This document shows, piece by piece, positions 50,067-58,472 of a DNA stretch of 64,000 nt. The notes under the pieces are model-generated. The model had not been told where the DNA came from. It saw only the letters and a list, made by a program, of their open reading frames with translations, and searched no databases. Where the stretch lies: contig QFWI01000011.1 in the NCBI GenBank assembly GCA_003149345.1, positions 62,001-126,000 of the forward strand. The letters run 5' to 3'. A program made the position numbers and the translations under genes. The DNA comes from Vampirovibrio chlorellavorus (lineage in GTDB: Bacteria; Cyanobacteriota; Vampirovibrionia; Vampirovibrionales; Vampirovibrionaceae). Numbering within the stretch: the first letter of the stretch is position 1; every line of letters starts with the position of its first letter.

Positions 50067-51029
50067 TTATGAGTCCGCTGTGCCCACAAGCGCGGCGGCC
50101 GCTTTGAGGCGCTGCCACTCGGCAGGGCTCATGGCCGGTCTGGATTCCCGCAGTGCTGTTTGCTGGCTGGCGGCCTGACTGACGGCTTGCAGGCGCTTGG
50201 GCAGGCTGGGGTGGTTTTCTCCGTAAATCTTCCACTCCAGTTGCCGCCACCATTTGGCCTTGCCTTTGTTCCGGGTCATATTTTCAAAAGCGGTCACGTA
50301 GCCGTCGGTGTCAAAGCCCGCTCTGGAAAGCAATCGAATGGCATTGGTGTCCGCTCTGGCCTCGTCTTTGCGCTCCATAAAAGCGGCCCATTGAAAGCTG
50401 CCAATTGGGGCCAGCAGGGAAATTCCCAGGCTTTTTACCAGACTGCGCACCCGGAAGACCCGAGCGGCCAGTTCATCCGCTAGGACTACCGCACCTGCGG
50501 CAATGCCCTGACGCTTTCTTTTGGCTTTGACATCCTCAAACTGCACATGGCTTAACTCGTGAGCCATCACAAAGGCCAATTCCTCAGGAGATTTAGCCTG
50601 TTTGAGGGCATCCAGATGGAAGATCACGGTTCCATTGCCATAGGCGGCGGCATTATAAAACGGTTTATTAACCACCATGACTTTATGGGGCTGCGGAATG
50701 CCATTCCGGGTCGCGATTTGTTTGGCCAGGCGAGTGAGCGGTACGGTCGCTTCCGGCATGTACAGCGGTTTCGAGCGGCTCAGCACCCATTCATCGATTT
50801 TGGAGGTCGGTTTGCGGGCCGGTTTGGACGCTGGCGGTTTGGATACCGTCGGTGCTTGGGGGGCGATGAACGCATCCAGCGTGTCAGCCGGTGTGTTAGA
50901 GGGATGAGTGACCGGCGGGAGTGTTGTGCGCAGGGCCGGTGTGGCAAGCTGCGGAACCCACTGTGGATCAATGACGACCGGGATGACTGGTAGGACAGTC
51001 AGGTAGGCACTCATGGAATCCATCGACAT
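50067..51029 (-). CDS. M48 family metalloprotease
   Basis: 320 aa. Zinc site HELSH in FVMAHELSHVQFEDVKAKRK, third ligand Glu in MERKDEARADTNAIRLLSRA; the HPSLPKRLQAV segment near the end is also typical of M48. Upstream NGIPQPHKVMVVNKPFYNAAA gives the usual substrate strand. The first 90 residues are Pro/Thr-rich without a clear signal peptide or helix. May degrade misfolded proteins or act in the envelope; the target is unknown. Convergent with the CDF-CorC gene. Confidence 0.88.
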   Translation of the reverse strand: MSMDSMSAYLTVLPVIPVVIDPQWVPQLATPALRTTLPPVTHPSNTPADTLDAFIAPQAPTVSKPPASKPARKPTSKIDEWVLSRSKPLYMPEATVPLTRLAKQIATRNGIPQPHKVMVVNKPFYNAAAYGNGTVIFHLDALKQAKSPEELAFVMAHELSHVQFEDVKAKRKRQGIAAGAVVLADELAARVFRVRSLVKSLGISLLAPIGSFQWAAFMERKDEARADTNAIRLLSRAGFDTDGYVTAFENMTRNKGKAKWWRQLEWKIYGENHPSLPKRLQAVSQAASQQTALRESRPAMSPAEWQRLKAAAALVGTADS

Positions 51030-51152
51030 ACAGAACTCCCCGTATTTGTAACCCAGCGCTTTCTTTAAAGATTGGCTCCACTATACGGCACAGGCATTTC
51101 AAAATCCAGCGGCTTGAACCAGGGGATTGAAAGAGCTGCTTCAGAGCCTTTT

Positions 51153-51554
51153 TTAGTCCTCGACCGTGCTTAAGAAGTTGGCGTCCCTGAGCAGTACCCA
51201 CTGACCGTTCGGTTCTTTTCGAAAAACGGACAAGACAGGCCCTTTGCGTTCGATGGGGTGCTGGTTGCCCTTGGGCGTAATGGCCAGATGCAGGTAACTT
51301 TGGCAGTATGCCAGATGGCCCGCTTCCTCCAACGCTTCAATGCGCCAATCGAGGATGCGCAGGTGAACGCTTTGCCGAATGGCGTTGAAGCTATTGAGAA
51401 AATCATCACGGGTGATGGGTGGATGGTCAGTGACCAGAAAGACCGCATCTTCCGCCATCAGGGAGCGAATGGTTTCCAAATCCCCTTGACTCGAGGCCTG
51501 ATGCCAGGTTTGCATCAGGGAATAAATGGGGTGGTTCTCAAACGGCTTGGCCAT
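51153..51554 (-). CDS. NTF2-like/SnoaL-like domain protein
   Basis: 133 aa alpha+beta cone protein: MQTWHQASSQGDLETIRSLM then AEDAVFLVTDHPPITRDDFL, a beta sheet with LRILDWRIEALEEAGHLAY and PVLSVFRKEPNGQWVLLRDA. This matches the SnoaL/DUF4440 group, which includes isomerases, ketosteroid isomerase-like enzymes and binding proteins. Function unknown. Eleven bases downstream of tmk on the same strand, so co-transcribed. Confidence 0.82.
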   Translation of the reverse strand: MAKPFENHPIYSLMQTWHQASSQGDLETIRSLMAEDAVFLVTDHPPITRDDFLNSFNAIRQSVHLRILDWRIEALEEAGHLAYCQSYLHLAITPKGNQHPIERKGPVLSVFRKEPNGQWVLLRDANFLSTVED

Positions 51555-51564
51555 GGCGGGCTTC

Positions 51565-52218
51565 CTAGGCTTTTAGACTGTCTAAAGCTTTGAGGACGGC
51601 TTCCAGCGATTGCATGACCTTGGGGTGCAATGCCTCTGGACTTTCCAAAGCGTTAAAAACCTGAATGCGCTGCGGCTCTTGCTCAGCCAGGGCCAAAAAA
51701 CCCGCCCGCACCTTGTTGTGGAACGCCGCTTTTTCTCCTTCCATGCGATCCGCCTGCCCTCGGTGGTTGACTCGCTGAGCTAAGACCGCCGGTTCGGCGT
51801 CGAAGAGAAAGGTTAAATCCGGCTGTTTGCCTTGAATGGCAATGTGGTTGAGTTCCCGGATGGTGTCAATAGACAAACCCCGCCCATATCCTTGGTACGC
51901 TAGTGTGGAATCCATGTGCCGATCGCAGAGGACAACGGTGCCCTTTGCTAAAGCCGGAAAGACCACTTCATCCATGTGCTGGGCCCGATCGGCGATGAAG
52001 AGCAGCAGCTCGCTCAAGGGAAATACAGGCCTTTTGGAGTGCAGCAGAATCTCCCGCAACTCCTGCCCAAAGGCGGTGCCGCCCGGATTGCGGGTGGTCA
52101 GGACGGAATAACCTTGCGCTGTCAATGCTTGGGCGCACAAGGCCAGTTGGGTGGACTTCCCGGAGCCATCCAGCCCTTCAAAGGTAATGAACAGACCCTG
52201 CGTTGATAATTCGTCCAT
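51565..52218 (-). CDS. tmk: Thymidylate kinase
   Basis: 217-aa dTMP kinase, making dTDP. P-loop FITFEGLDGSGKSTQLALCA, the DR motif in VVLCDRHMDSTLAYQGYGRG and LID region AQRVNHRGQADRMEGEKAAF. Full length for the family. Start ATG 52218. Sits between an NTF2-like gene and a Ycf45-type gene on the same strand. Confidence 0.95.
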   Translation of the reverse strand: MDELSTQGLFITFEGLDGSGKSTQLALCAQALTAQGYSVLTTRNPGGTAFGQELREILLHSKRPVFPLSELLLFIADRAQHMDEVVFPALAKGTVVLCDRHMDSTLAYQGYGRGLSIDTIRELNHIAIQGKQPDLTFLFDAEPAVLAQRVNHRGQADRMEGEKAAFHNKVRAGFLALAEQEPQRIQVFNALESPEALHPKVMQSLEAVLKALDSLKA

Positions 52219-52291
52219 CTGTGTTTCATCCGCCCGACTGTACCGCTTGCTTGGCCTTCCATTATAAACAAATGGTGGGGCAGCGCCGATA

Positions 52292-54004
52292 TTAATCCCG
52301 GTTTTTGGGCGGCAGCACTTTTAAGCGGCGGTTGGGTTCATCGCCAATGCTCACGCTGGTAAGCTGGTGTTTTTCCACCAGTTCGTGCTGCATGCGCCGA
52401 ATGTATGACCGCCGGGGAGCCAGCTCCACGGCCAGTTTTTCGGCCAGTGCCGTATCAATGGCTTCCTGGGCTTCCCGTAAGGCCATTTCCACCTCATCTT
52501 CAAACGGGGTCTGCGCGATTTGCCCGGCAAAGGCCCCTGCTTCGGCGTCCAGCGCTTCCCGTAAGGCCCGCTGAATTTGTGGCATGGTGTTGGTTTTGGC
52601 GTAGAACACCGGCACTTCATAATCCTGGGCCAGTTTCAAAATTTTAGATCCGGGCCGGGCGTTGGCCTTGATGGCAATCACGGCGTTGGCGTCGTACACG
52701 TTTTTGGTAATGCGCACGTGGTGCAGATTCAGCCGTTCTAGAATGCGATCCAGATAGGACTTGCTGACGCCATACACAAACACTCGATACTCTTCCTGAC
52801 CCACGGGTAAGGCGGCCAAATCCCGAGGGTGTTCGGTAAACGTCCCTGCGTTAAAGCTGCCGGGCTCGGGCTCCATAATATGACCCGGCATCACTTCAAA
52901 GTCGGTTTTCAGCACTTTGGTGGCCCCGGTTTCGCTATCGATTTTGCGAATTTCGGGGAACAGTGTCCAGCCCCGCAGCAGGTGATCCACGGCTTCGGCC
53001 ACATCCGGGTAAACGGCCAGCGTGTGGCGATCACGGATTTCGATGCAGATATCGAAAGTGGGTTTTTTGGCCCGTTCCTGAATGGTTTTCTGAGAAGCGC
53101 GACGCTTGGCCTCTTCGTCCCCCAGGGTAACGGTTTGAATGCCCCCGGCCAAGTCCGATAACATGGGATTTTTGACCAGATTTTCCAGAGTATGCCCGTG
53201 GGCGGTAGCCACCAGAATAACCCCCCGCTCGGCAATGGTGCGGGCGGCCATGGCCTCATCCTCGGTGCCGATTTCATCGACAATGATCACTTCCGGGGTG
53301 TGGTTTTGTACCGCTTCAATCATGGTTTCTTTCTGGCGATCCCGATCCGGCACCTGCATACGGCGGGCCCGGCCTACGGCAGGGTGCGGAATATCCCCGT
53401 CTCCGGCGATTTCGTTGGAGGTGTCCACAATGACCACCCGTTTTTGGCCTTCTCCGGCCAGCAGCATGGCGATTTCCCGCAAGCGAGAGGTTTTGCCTAC
53501 ACCCGGGCGGCCCAGCAACAGGACGCTTTTGCCGCTTTGGATGATGTCTTTAATGGGATCCACGGTGCCGGTGACCAGTTTGCCCACCCGGCAGGTCAGG
53601 CCGACAATATCTCCTTGCCGGTTGCGCATGGCGCTGATGCGGTGCAGGGTGCGGGGAATGCCCGCCCGGTTATCGCTGGTGAAGTACCCCATGTGTTTGA
53701 CCACGTGATGAATTTCATCCAGGGTCACTTGCTGGTTACCCAGCTCCAGCAGTTTGCCTTCGGAGAAGCGGGCTTCGGGCAATCGGCCCAAATCCATGAC
53801 GATTTCAATTAAATCTTCGATATCGACCACTTGAAGCGCGTGCCGGATGCGCTCGGGGAGAATGTCTATAAGCAGTTGCAGATCGGTAGCGATGGCGTTT
53901 CCCTCAAGAGTCACAGGATGAGATGGCGATACCACACAATGTTGAGGATGATTCAACGGCTGCAGAAAATTTCTGCTCGCTGGGGCAGGCTGTTTCAGTG
54001 TCAC
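52292..54004 (-). CDS. Ycf45-type AAA ATPase with R3H nucleic-acid-binding domain
   Basis: 570 aa. The N-terminal AAA domain (relative of SpoIIIAA and cyanobacterial/plastid Ycf45) has Walker A in VLLLGRPGVGKTSRLREIA, Walker B region EVIIVDEIGTEDEAMAART, and arginine-rich VGRARRMQVPDRDRQKETMI. Central part LDRILERLNLHHVRITKNVY then GSKILKLAQDYEVPVFYAKT, and a C-terminal R3H domain (LAPRRSYIRRMQHELVEKHQ, then SVSIGDEPNRRLKV). In cyanobacteria and chloroplasts this protein is common and little studied. Start GTG 54004 lies three bases after GAGGAA, so the true start could be further in, near MEGNAIATD-like residues. Confidence 0.88.
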   Translation of the reverse strand: MTLKQPAPASRNFLQPLNHPQHCVVSPSHPVTLEGNAIATDLQLLIDILPERIRHALQVVDIEDLIEIVMDLGRLPEARFSEGKLLELGNQQVTLDEIHHVVKHMGYFTSDNRAGIPRTLHRISAMRNRQGDIVGLTCRVGKLVTGTVDPIKDIIQSGKSVLLLGRPGVGKTSRLREIAMLLAGEGQKRVVIVDTSNEIAGDGDIPHPAVGRARRMQVPDRDRQKETMIEAVQNHTPEVIIVDEIGTEDEAMAARTIAERGVILVATAHGHTLENLVKNPMLSDLAGGIQTVTLGDEEAKRRASQKTIQERAKKPTFDICIEIRDRHTLAVYPDVAEAVDHLLRGWTLFPEIRKIDSETGATKVLKTDFEVMPGHIMEPEPGSFNAGTFTEHPRDLAALPVGQEEYRVFVYGVSKSYLDRILERLNLHHVRITKNVYDANAVIAIKANARPGSKILKLAQDYEVPVFYAKTNTMPQIQRALREALDAEAGAFAGQIAQTPFEDEVEMALREAQEAIDTALAEKLAVELAPRRSYIRRMQHELVEKHQLTSVSIGDEPNRRLKVLPPKNRD

Positions 54005-54094
54005 TTTCCTCTTGGATTTGTCCCTCTTGCCCTCATTATATATTAGGTTGGGCAGACTGTCCTGAAAATTTGACGCTGATGCCTGTTTTTTATT

Positions 54095-55144
54095 TTACCC
54101 GGTTGTGCTGTTGGTGGCTACGCACGGCTCGAAAGAGCGCCATCGATCCTGTTGAAAGGCTTGCGTCATGCTGTGGGCTTTTTGTGCCGCTTGCTCTGGG
54201 GAAAGATTCCACACCGCTTGCCGGGCCATGGTGCCCATGCCCACCCCGGCGATAAATTGATGCTCCGGCGCTTGCAGCAGGGTGGCGGTATGCAGGTTAA
54301 TACCGCCCGAAATGGTGATGATGGGCGGAGTGAGTCCGGCCTGCTCAAAGGCCAGGCGGGTTTGCACAGCCGATTGCAAGGCAGGCCGGGAAGCCTCCGG
54401 GTGATCATTGCCCGACATGGGCGCGCCATCTATTTGCAGGAAGATGGGCAGTGGGTGCTGTTGTTGGGCGGTTTGCACAAAGCGAATCATCTGCTCCGAA
54501 GATACCGTTTCCGGCCGGAAGCACAGGGCGATGAGCTTGTTTTGCAGCAGAGGCTGCCAGCGGATGAGGAAGGATTCCAGCATGTAGGGGTCCACATAAT
54601 GGCTGTGAATCTCCACGGCTTCTGTGGCCGGATGACTGAGGGCCGCTTCAATCTGGCTTTCCACTTGAAATGGCAGCAAATGTAGGGCATCGGTAGGGCA
54701 GGTGGGCACGCAGCGCCCGCAGCCATAGCAAAGATCCTGAGAAATGGCCAGCGCATCCGGTAGGGTGATGGCTTGAGTGGGACAGGCGGGCAAACACAGC
54801 CCGCACTGAATGCAATCGGGCTCGTTGAGTTCAATCTTGCGGAAATGGGGGTCGGGATCAAGGGGCACGCTGACCATGAGCGCGGTTTGTTTGGACGGAC
54901 TGTTTTCAATTTCCCGGCGAACCAGGCCAATCAGCCTTGGATCGGGGGCGATATCAATGCAATCCACGTTGGCGGAGAGATAGGCTCGGCTGACGGCGGC
55001 GGTTTTATGGGCCTGCGTGAAGCTGCCCCCACCAATGAGCTTGAAAAAGCGCCGCTGCAACAGGGCCTCCCACATGCGGGCTTGTGCGGCGCTGAGTGGG
55101 GCGGCTGGGGGTGCTTTGGGCAGGTGAGGGAGGGGAAGGCTCAT
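54095..55144 (-). CDS. LdpA-like 2x[4Fe-4S] protein
   Basis: 349 aa. N-terminal domain (MWEALLQRRFFKLIGGGSFT, ANVDCIDIAPDPRLIGLV) and C-terminal domain match cyanobacterial LdpA, an iron-sulfur redox-sensing input protein of the circadian clock in Synechococcus. Ferredoxin motifs are CIQCGLCLPACPTQAI and CYGCGRCVPTCPTDAL. The C-terminal domain (GAPMSGNDHPEASRPALQSA, PIITISGGINLHTATLL) is the LdpA_C type. No kai genes or photosystem genes are in the window, so a clock role is not implied; a redox-sensing or oxidoreductase role is. Assignment is by pattern only. Confidence 0.85.
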   Translation of the reverse strand: MSLPLPHLPKAPPAAPLSAAQARMWEALLQRRFFKLIGGGSFTQAHKTAAVSRAYLSANVDCIDIAPDPRLIGLVRREIENSPSKQTALMVSVPLDPDPHFRKIELNEPDCIQCGLCLPACPTQAITLPDALAISQDLCYGCGRCVPTCPTDALHLLPFQVESQIEAALSHPATEAVEIHSHYVDPYMLESFLIRWQPLLQNKLIALCFRPETVSSEQMIRFVQTAQQQHPLPIFLQIDGAPMSGNDHPEASRPALQSAVQTRLAFEQAGLTPPIITISGGINLHTATLLQAPEHQFIAGVGMGTMARQAVWNLSPEQAAQKAHSMTQAFQQDRWRSFEPCVATNSTTG

Positions 55145-55212
55145 GGTGTTTACACCATAGCCAAAGGAAGAGCGGGGTTCAACATGCAGGTGTTGCGGTT
55201 TTTACCGGGCGC

Positions 55213-55242
55213 TTGTTTGTTGGGGCGGGTTTACGGTATAAA
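55213..55242 (+). promoter_or_regulatory. Promoter of tRNA-Thr
   Basis: TTGTTT at 55213-55218, an 18-base spacer and TATAAA at 55237-55242; the tRNA starts 15 bases after the -10. Confidence 0.55.
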
Positions 55243-55256
55243 ATAGTCTTATTCTT

Positions 55257-55332
<76 letters not shown>

Positions 55333-55339
55333 GTATTTA

Positions 55340-55368
55340 AGCGGCTTTCGGGCCGCTCTTTGTTTTTA
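55340..55368 (+). terminator. Terminator after tRNA-Thr
   Basis: AGCGGC, loop TTTCGG, GCCGCT, then CTTTGTTTTT. It lies eight bases past the CCA end. Confidence 0.8.
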
Positions 55369-55444
55369 TAGGGTTCTTTTTGTCCCACTTAGCCGCAAAA
55401 CAAGATAAGAGCGATAGTGTTCTTTAAAGTTTAAACTGAATTTT

Positions 55445-57439
55445 TTATCCGAGGTTGTCTTTATACATAGTACCTGCCGGGGTTGTCTTGTAAGCTTGTC
55501 CAGGGTGCTTTGGTGTTCCGGGGTATCTACCTTCTAGATAACCACTGTTTACAAGCCTTTGAATATGTGGACGCAGTGTTTCTACATCACGAGAGAGATA
55601 TTTCCCGAGTTCAACAGGGCTAAGCCAGTTATTTGTGCATAGAGTTAGAAGAATAGCTTCCATCTCTTCTCTACTGAGCTTACGTTTTGCCCTAGCAGGT
55701 TCTGTGAAAGTCCATAAAGCACTTGATAAAGGGTCTTCTACCTCTTTAACTCCCAAACTTGGTAGCTTAGAATCTAAATCTGGTAGTTTAGCACCCAAAC
55801 TTGGTAGTTGCTGGGCCAGCTCAGGGAGTTCGACTGGATCTAGGAGGTCGTAAATGAAGTCTAATTCAGCTTCTGAAGGAGCTAGTAGGGGTTTAGGTTC
55901 AGCGGAATGGAATGGTGGGGGATCATCTTCGAAGAAATAATACTTATTACGTCCTTTCCCACCATCTACAAGTTTCCCATCCCTTACAAGAGAAGCTAAA
56001 GCGGTAGTTACCTCTCTAGAGTGTTCCTTTGTTAGCGGTTTTAAGAGACTATGTGTAACAAAGCCCTTGCTAACAACGGTTGCGAGTGCAAGAAGTTGAA
56101 GCTCTGGTAGTTCTCGAAACTGATTACCAAAGCGAGTGTTTAGTTCATTAAATGTCTCCTCTGGTATCAAGCTCACCATTTTTAGTTGTAAGATTGTTTC
56201 GTCCGGGTCAATACGCTCCAAAACTAATGGTGGGTGCCAATGTTGATCAGTCCAATTCTTGAAGATTTTAGGTATGCCTGTTCCTGCTCGGTCGCTGAAA
56301 CCGACCATAAAGAACATCTTTTGTAAGCTCTTGTTTCTGCAGTCGCTATTACCGCCTCGTTTGGCCTCATCAAGTGGGATTCTCAAAAGGCCAGGGTTTT
56401 GAAAAATGAACATATCCGGTCTTTTTATAACTAAGATAGAGACTTTTTCACTGTAGTCAGCGTGGATTAGAGTATTAACTAATGCTTCTCGCAGGGATTC
56501 ATGGATTGGAGTATCGTCAACTCTTTGAGAGCCGCTTAGTTTAAATGGAACCTTAAGATCGGCATAAAGCTTCTGTATAACCCGTCGATAAAAATCATAT
56601 AGATTGCCAGACCATACTCCATCAATGGTTATCCGATCAACCCAACGATTTTCAATATTGTCGTCTAGTCTCTCTTGATAGTCTAAGAAATAGTTGGGCA
56701 CAATATCTTGAATGATATGACCTTTCCCAAACATCAATAGGCCGGCTAAGGTAAGGCCCTCTTGATTATTGTCGCGATCTCGCCGATATCCTCCAAGGCA
56801 TTCGAGGAAACCTTTATCGTCTTCGTCGTTCCATGGGTGTGTTGGTTGCCTGCTTTTAAAATTATTTCTGTAGGTCTTCAATGAATTTGTATCTAAATCA
56901 TCCAAACCATAATGTGGTAATAATTTTGCATCCTGAGACTCTGTTACTTTTTCAGCAATCATTTTTTCTACAATATCTCTAGGGCAGAGATAATCACCTT
57001 CAAAGTTTCGTCGGAAAGTGCCAGTAAAAGGGTTTTGGCCTATATAGACAGGTTTTTGGGCTCTACTTGCACGGGGAACAAGCACAAAAATTAATCTTTT
57101 GCCTGTTTTGTGAACCTCTCGAATAATAACGCGTTGGGAACTAAGCAGGTTGATGCTGGTTTTTTGTGGATTATTAAGTAAATCAAAGAGTTCTTTAACT
57201 ACTCGCTCAGGTTCTTCAATACCTAATATGCTAATTTTTTCGCCAATCTGTTCAATACCGAGAATAATCGTGCCCCCATTGGTATTTACCATGGCAGAAT
57301 AGCTTTCAAAAAAATCATTGGGTACGGACCCTTTACCGTTTTTACCAGCCGCTTTTTTATACTCAACAGAATCATCTTCTGTGATTGCCTGAAAATCATC
57401 GAAGACAGATAAGCCTTGAGTCACAAATGAGTGCTTCAT
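55445..57439 (-). CDS. AlbA_2 / HATPase_c_4 domain protein (ATP-binding, RecG-like N-terminal-domain class)
   Basis: 664 aa. AlbA_2 (Schlafen-type) domain at residues ~15-160: DSVEYKKAAGKNGKGSVPND, then FFESYSAMVNTNGGTIILGI. ATPase domain (HATPase_c_4) ~290-420 with HESLREALVNTLIHADYSEK and GFSDRAGTGIPKIFKNW. Near residue 555 a short tandem Leu-Pro-Ser/Asp-Leu repeat (LPSLGAKLPDLDSKLPSLG) links to a C-terminal winged helix (LSREEMEAILLTLCTNNWLS). Such proteins are common in accessory regions with roles proposed in transcription or DNA-linked defence. Much more AT-rich than its neighbours and directly downstream of tRNA-Thr, so probably acquired by transfer. Confidence 0.85.
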   Translation of the reverse strand: MKHSFVTQGLSVFDDFQAITEDDSVEYKKAAGKNGKGSVPNDFFESYSAMVNTNGGTIILGIEQIGEKISILGIEEPERVVKELFDLLNNPQKTSINLLSSQRVIIREVHKTGKRLIFVLVPRASRAQKPVYIGQNPFTGTFRRNFEGDYLCPRDIVEKMIAEKVTESQDAKLLPHYGLDDLDTNSLKTYRNNFKSRQPTHPWNDEDDKGFLECLGGYRRDRDNNQEGLTLAGLLMFGKGHIIQDIVPNYFLDYQERLDDNIENRWVDRITIDGVWSGNLYDFYRRVIQKLYADLKVPFKLSGSQRVDDTPIHESLREALVNTLIHADYSEKVSILVIKRPDMFIFQNPGLLRIPLDEAKRGGNSDCRNKSLQKMFFMVGFSDRAGTGIPKIFKNWTDQHWHPPLVLERIDPDETILQLKMVSLIPEETFNELNTRFGNQFRELPELQLLALATVVSKGFVTHSLLKPLTKEHSREVTTALASLVRDGKLVDGGKGRNKYYFFEDDPPPFHSAEPKPLLAPSEAELDFIYDLLDPVELPELAQQLPSLGAKLPDLDSKLPSLGVKEVEDPLSSALWTFTEPARAKRKLSREEMEAILLTLCTNNWLSPVELGKYLSRDVETLRPHIQRLVNSGYLEGRYPGTPKHPGQAYKTTPAGTMYKDNLG

Positions 57440-57746
57440 ATCAGCCTCAGCTTTAACCTTAACTTATGGTAATCTCGTCTTCTCCAGTATTGCAAGCAGC
57501 TAGTAAACTATCGTAACTAGTAGTTTAGTGTATTTCGTATGCTGCATTTGCAGAGTTGGCAGTATTTTTTATCTAAGCCCTTTTTAGAGTGATTTTAGCA
57601 ATAACCACAGCCGGGGCGTTGAAACCCCGCGATTAGTGGTCAGCATCTGACCATAACAAGATGCCGCTTTGTTGGCGGAAAGGAGCTTCAGCCTTATTGT
57701 ATGCAATTCTAGTAAAAGCGCGCCAAAATTTATTTGGATTTCGATT
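57440..57746. other. Intergenic region with stacked hairpins
   Basis: About 300 bp without a convincing gene; a 69-aa minus ORF here overlaps globin and looks spurious. Between 57604 and 57652 is a run of inverted repeats: ACCAC/GTGGT enclosing GGGG/CCCC (57604-57640), then GGTCAG-CAT-CTGACC (57638-57652), and CCGC/GCGG beyond. This looks like a structured RNA or the end of a decayed mobile element (IS200/IS605-type ends carry hairpins), but no transposase remnant is seen. Confidence 0.4.
57473..57491 (+). repeat. Degenerate copy of the tRNA-Thr 3' end: candidate right attachment site
   Basis: TCTCGTCTTCTCCAGTATT agrees with the tRNA end at 55316-55337 at 18 of 19 bases once a 3-base deletion is allowed. 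It lies 34 bp upstream of the start of the AT-rich gene, so the two copies enclose that single gene. Confidence 0.4.
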
Positions 57747-58256
57747 TTAAATCGCCAGCAGCCAGGGTTGGGGATCGGTGGCTTTAAATCCATCGGCCTG
57801 ATACCCAGCGGCGGTCAGCTCGTCCTTGAATTGCTCGGGCTGGTTGGCGGCGTCAATCATAATGGTCGCAACCAAATTCACCGCTTCCGTCCAGCTTTGG
57901 GCCATTTCGTCCGTCCAGCTGCCTTCTTTGGACAAATGCTCTCCCAGCACAGCGATCAGATTTTCTCCCACCGCTGGGTAATGGGCTGGCTCAGTGCCAT
58001 ATTTCAAGTGGCGAATACCCATGGCGTGCAGATAGGGCACCAATTTCTCGGTGTTGTTCACACCGGCCACAATGGCGCCCAACGAGGCCATTAACTTCTT
58101 GTGCTGCTCTTCCGGCGGGGTGTTGAACAATGGGCGGACTGCCGGGTACTTTTCAAACAGGCGTTGGTAAAACCGCATGCCAAGTGCCTGCGCACCGCCA
58201 TTTTCCTGTTGGGCGCGCTGAAAGGTTTCGGCGAGGAGGGCCGTGTTTAAGCTCAT
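57747..58256 (-). CDS. Bacterial globin (hemoglobin / flavohemoglobin-type globin domain)
   Basis: 169 aa. Tyr in MRFYQRLFEKYPAVRPLFN is the B10 Tyr of the family, and the proximal His lies in GIRHLKYGTEPAHYPAVG. The ending VNLVATIMIDAANQ is typical. No FAD/NAD domain, so it is a single-domain globin akin to Vitreoscilla hemoglobin, which binds oxygen or detoxifies NO. Ribosome site AAAGGAG before the ATG. Divergent from a Crp/Fnr-family regulator, with the shared region holding a palindromic site. Confidence 0.92.
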   Translation of the reverse strand: MSLNTALLAETFQRAQQENGGAQALGMRFYQRLFEKYPAVRPLFNTPPEEQHKKLMASLGAIVAGVNNTEKLVPYLHAMGIRHLKYGTEPAHYPAVGENLIAVLGEHLSKEGSWTDEMAQSWTEAVNLVATIMIDAANQPEQFKDELTAAGYQADGFKATDPQPWLLAI

Positions 58257-58406
58257 GGGATTGATCTCCTTTAAATACGACGATGGAGCGAGAGTTACGT
58301 TTTAAGCGAGAAAGAAATGTTAAAACACGCTTTTGTCTATCATACCTTTTTTAGGTTGTAGCGGAATCGTGTATTCTCAGCATAAATGGTGTCGTGCTTC
58401 CCTGCC

Positions 58407-58420
58407 TTGACTCAGGTCAA
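58407..58420. promoter_or_regulatory. Crp/Fnr-family operator TTGAC-N4-GTCAA
   Basis: TTGAC TCAG GTCAA is a perfect palindrome of the FNR/DNR/NNR type (TTGAY-N4-RTCAA). Its centre is about 40 bp upstream of a TSS predicted from the TAGCAT -10 at 58441-58446, a position used for class II activation, so the regulator probably controls its own gene and, from the other strand, the globin. Confidence 0.65.
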
Positions 58421-58472
58421 CTATTCTCAAAACCCTGTGTTAGCATACAGGAAGCAATCCTGGAAAATCGCG

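Noticed and set aside
57584..57793. 69-aa minus-strand ORF
   Set aside because: Overlaps the globin 3' end and the hairpin region; no coding features.
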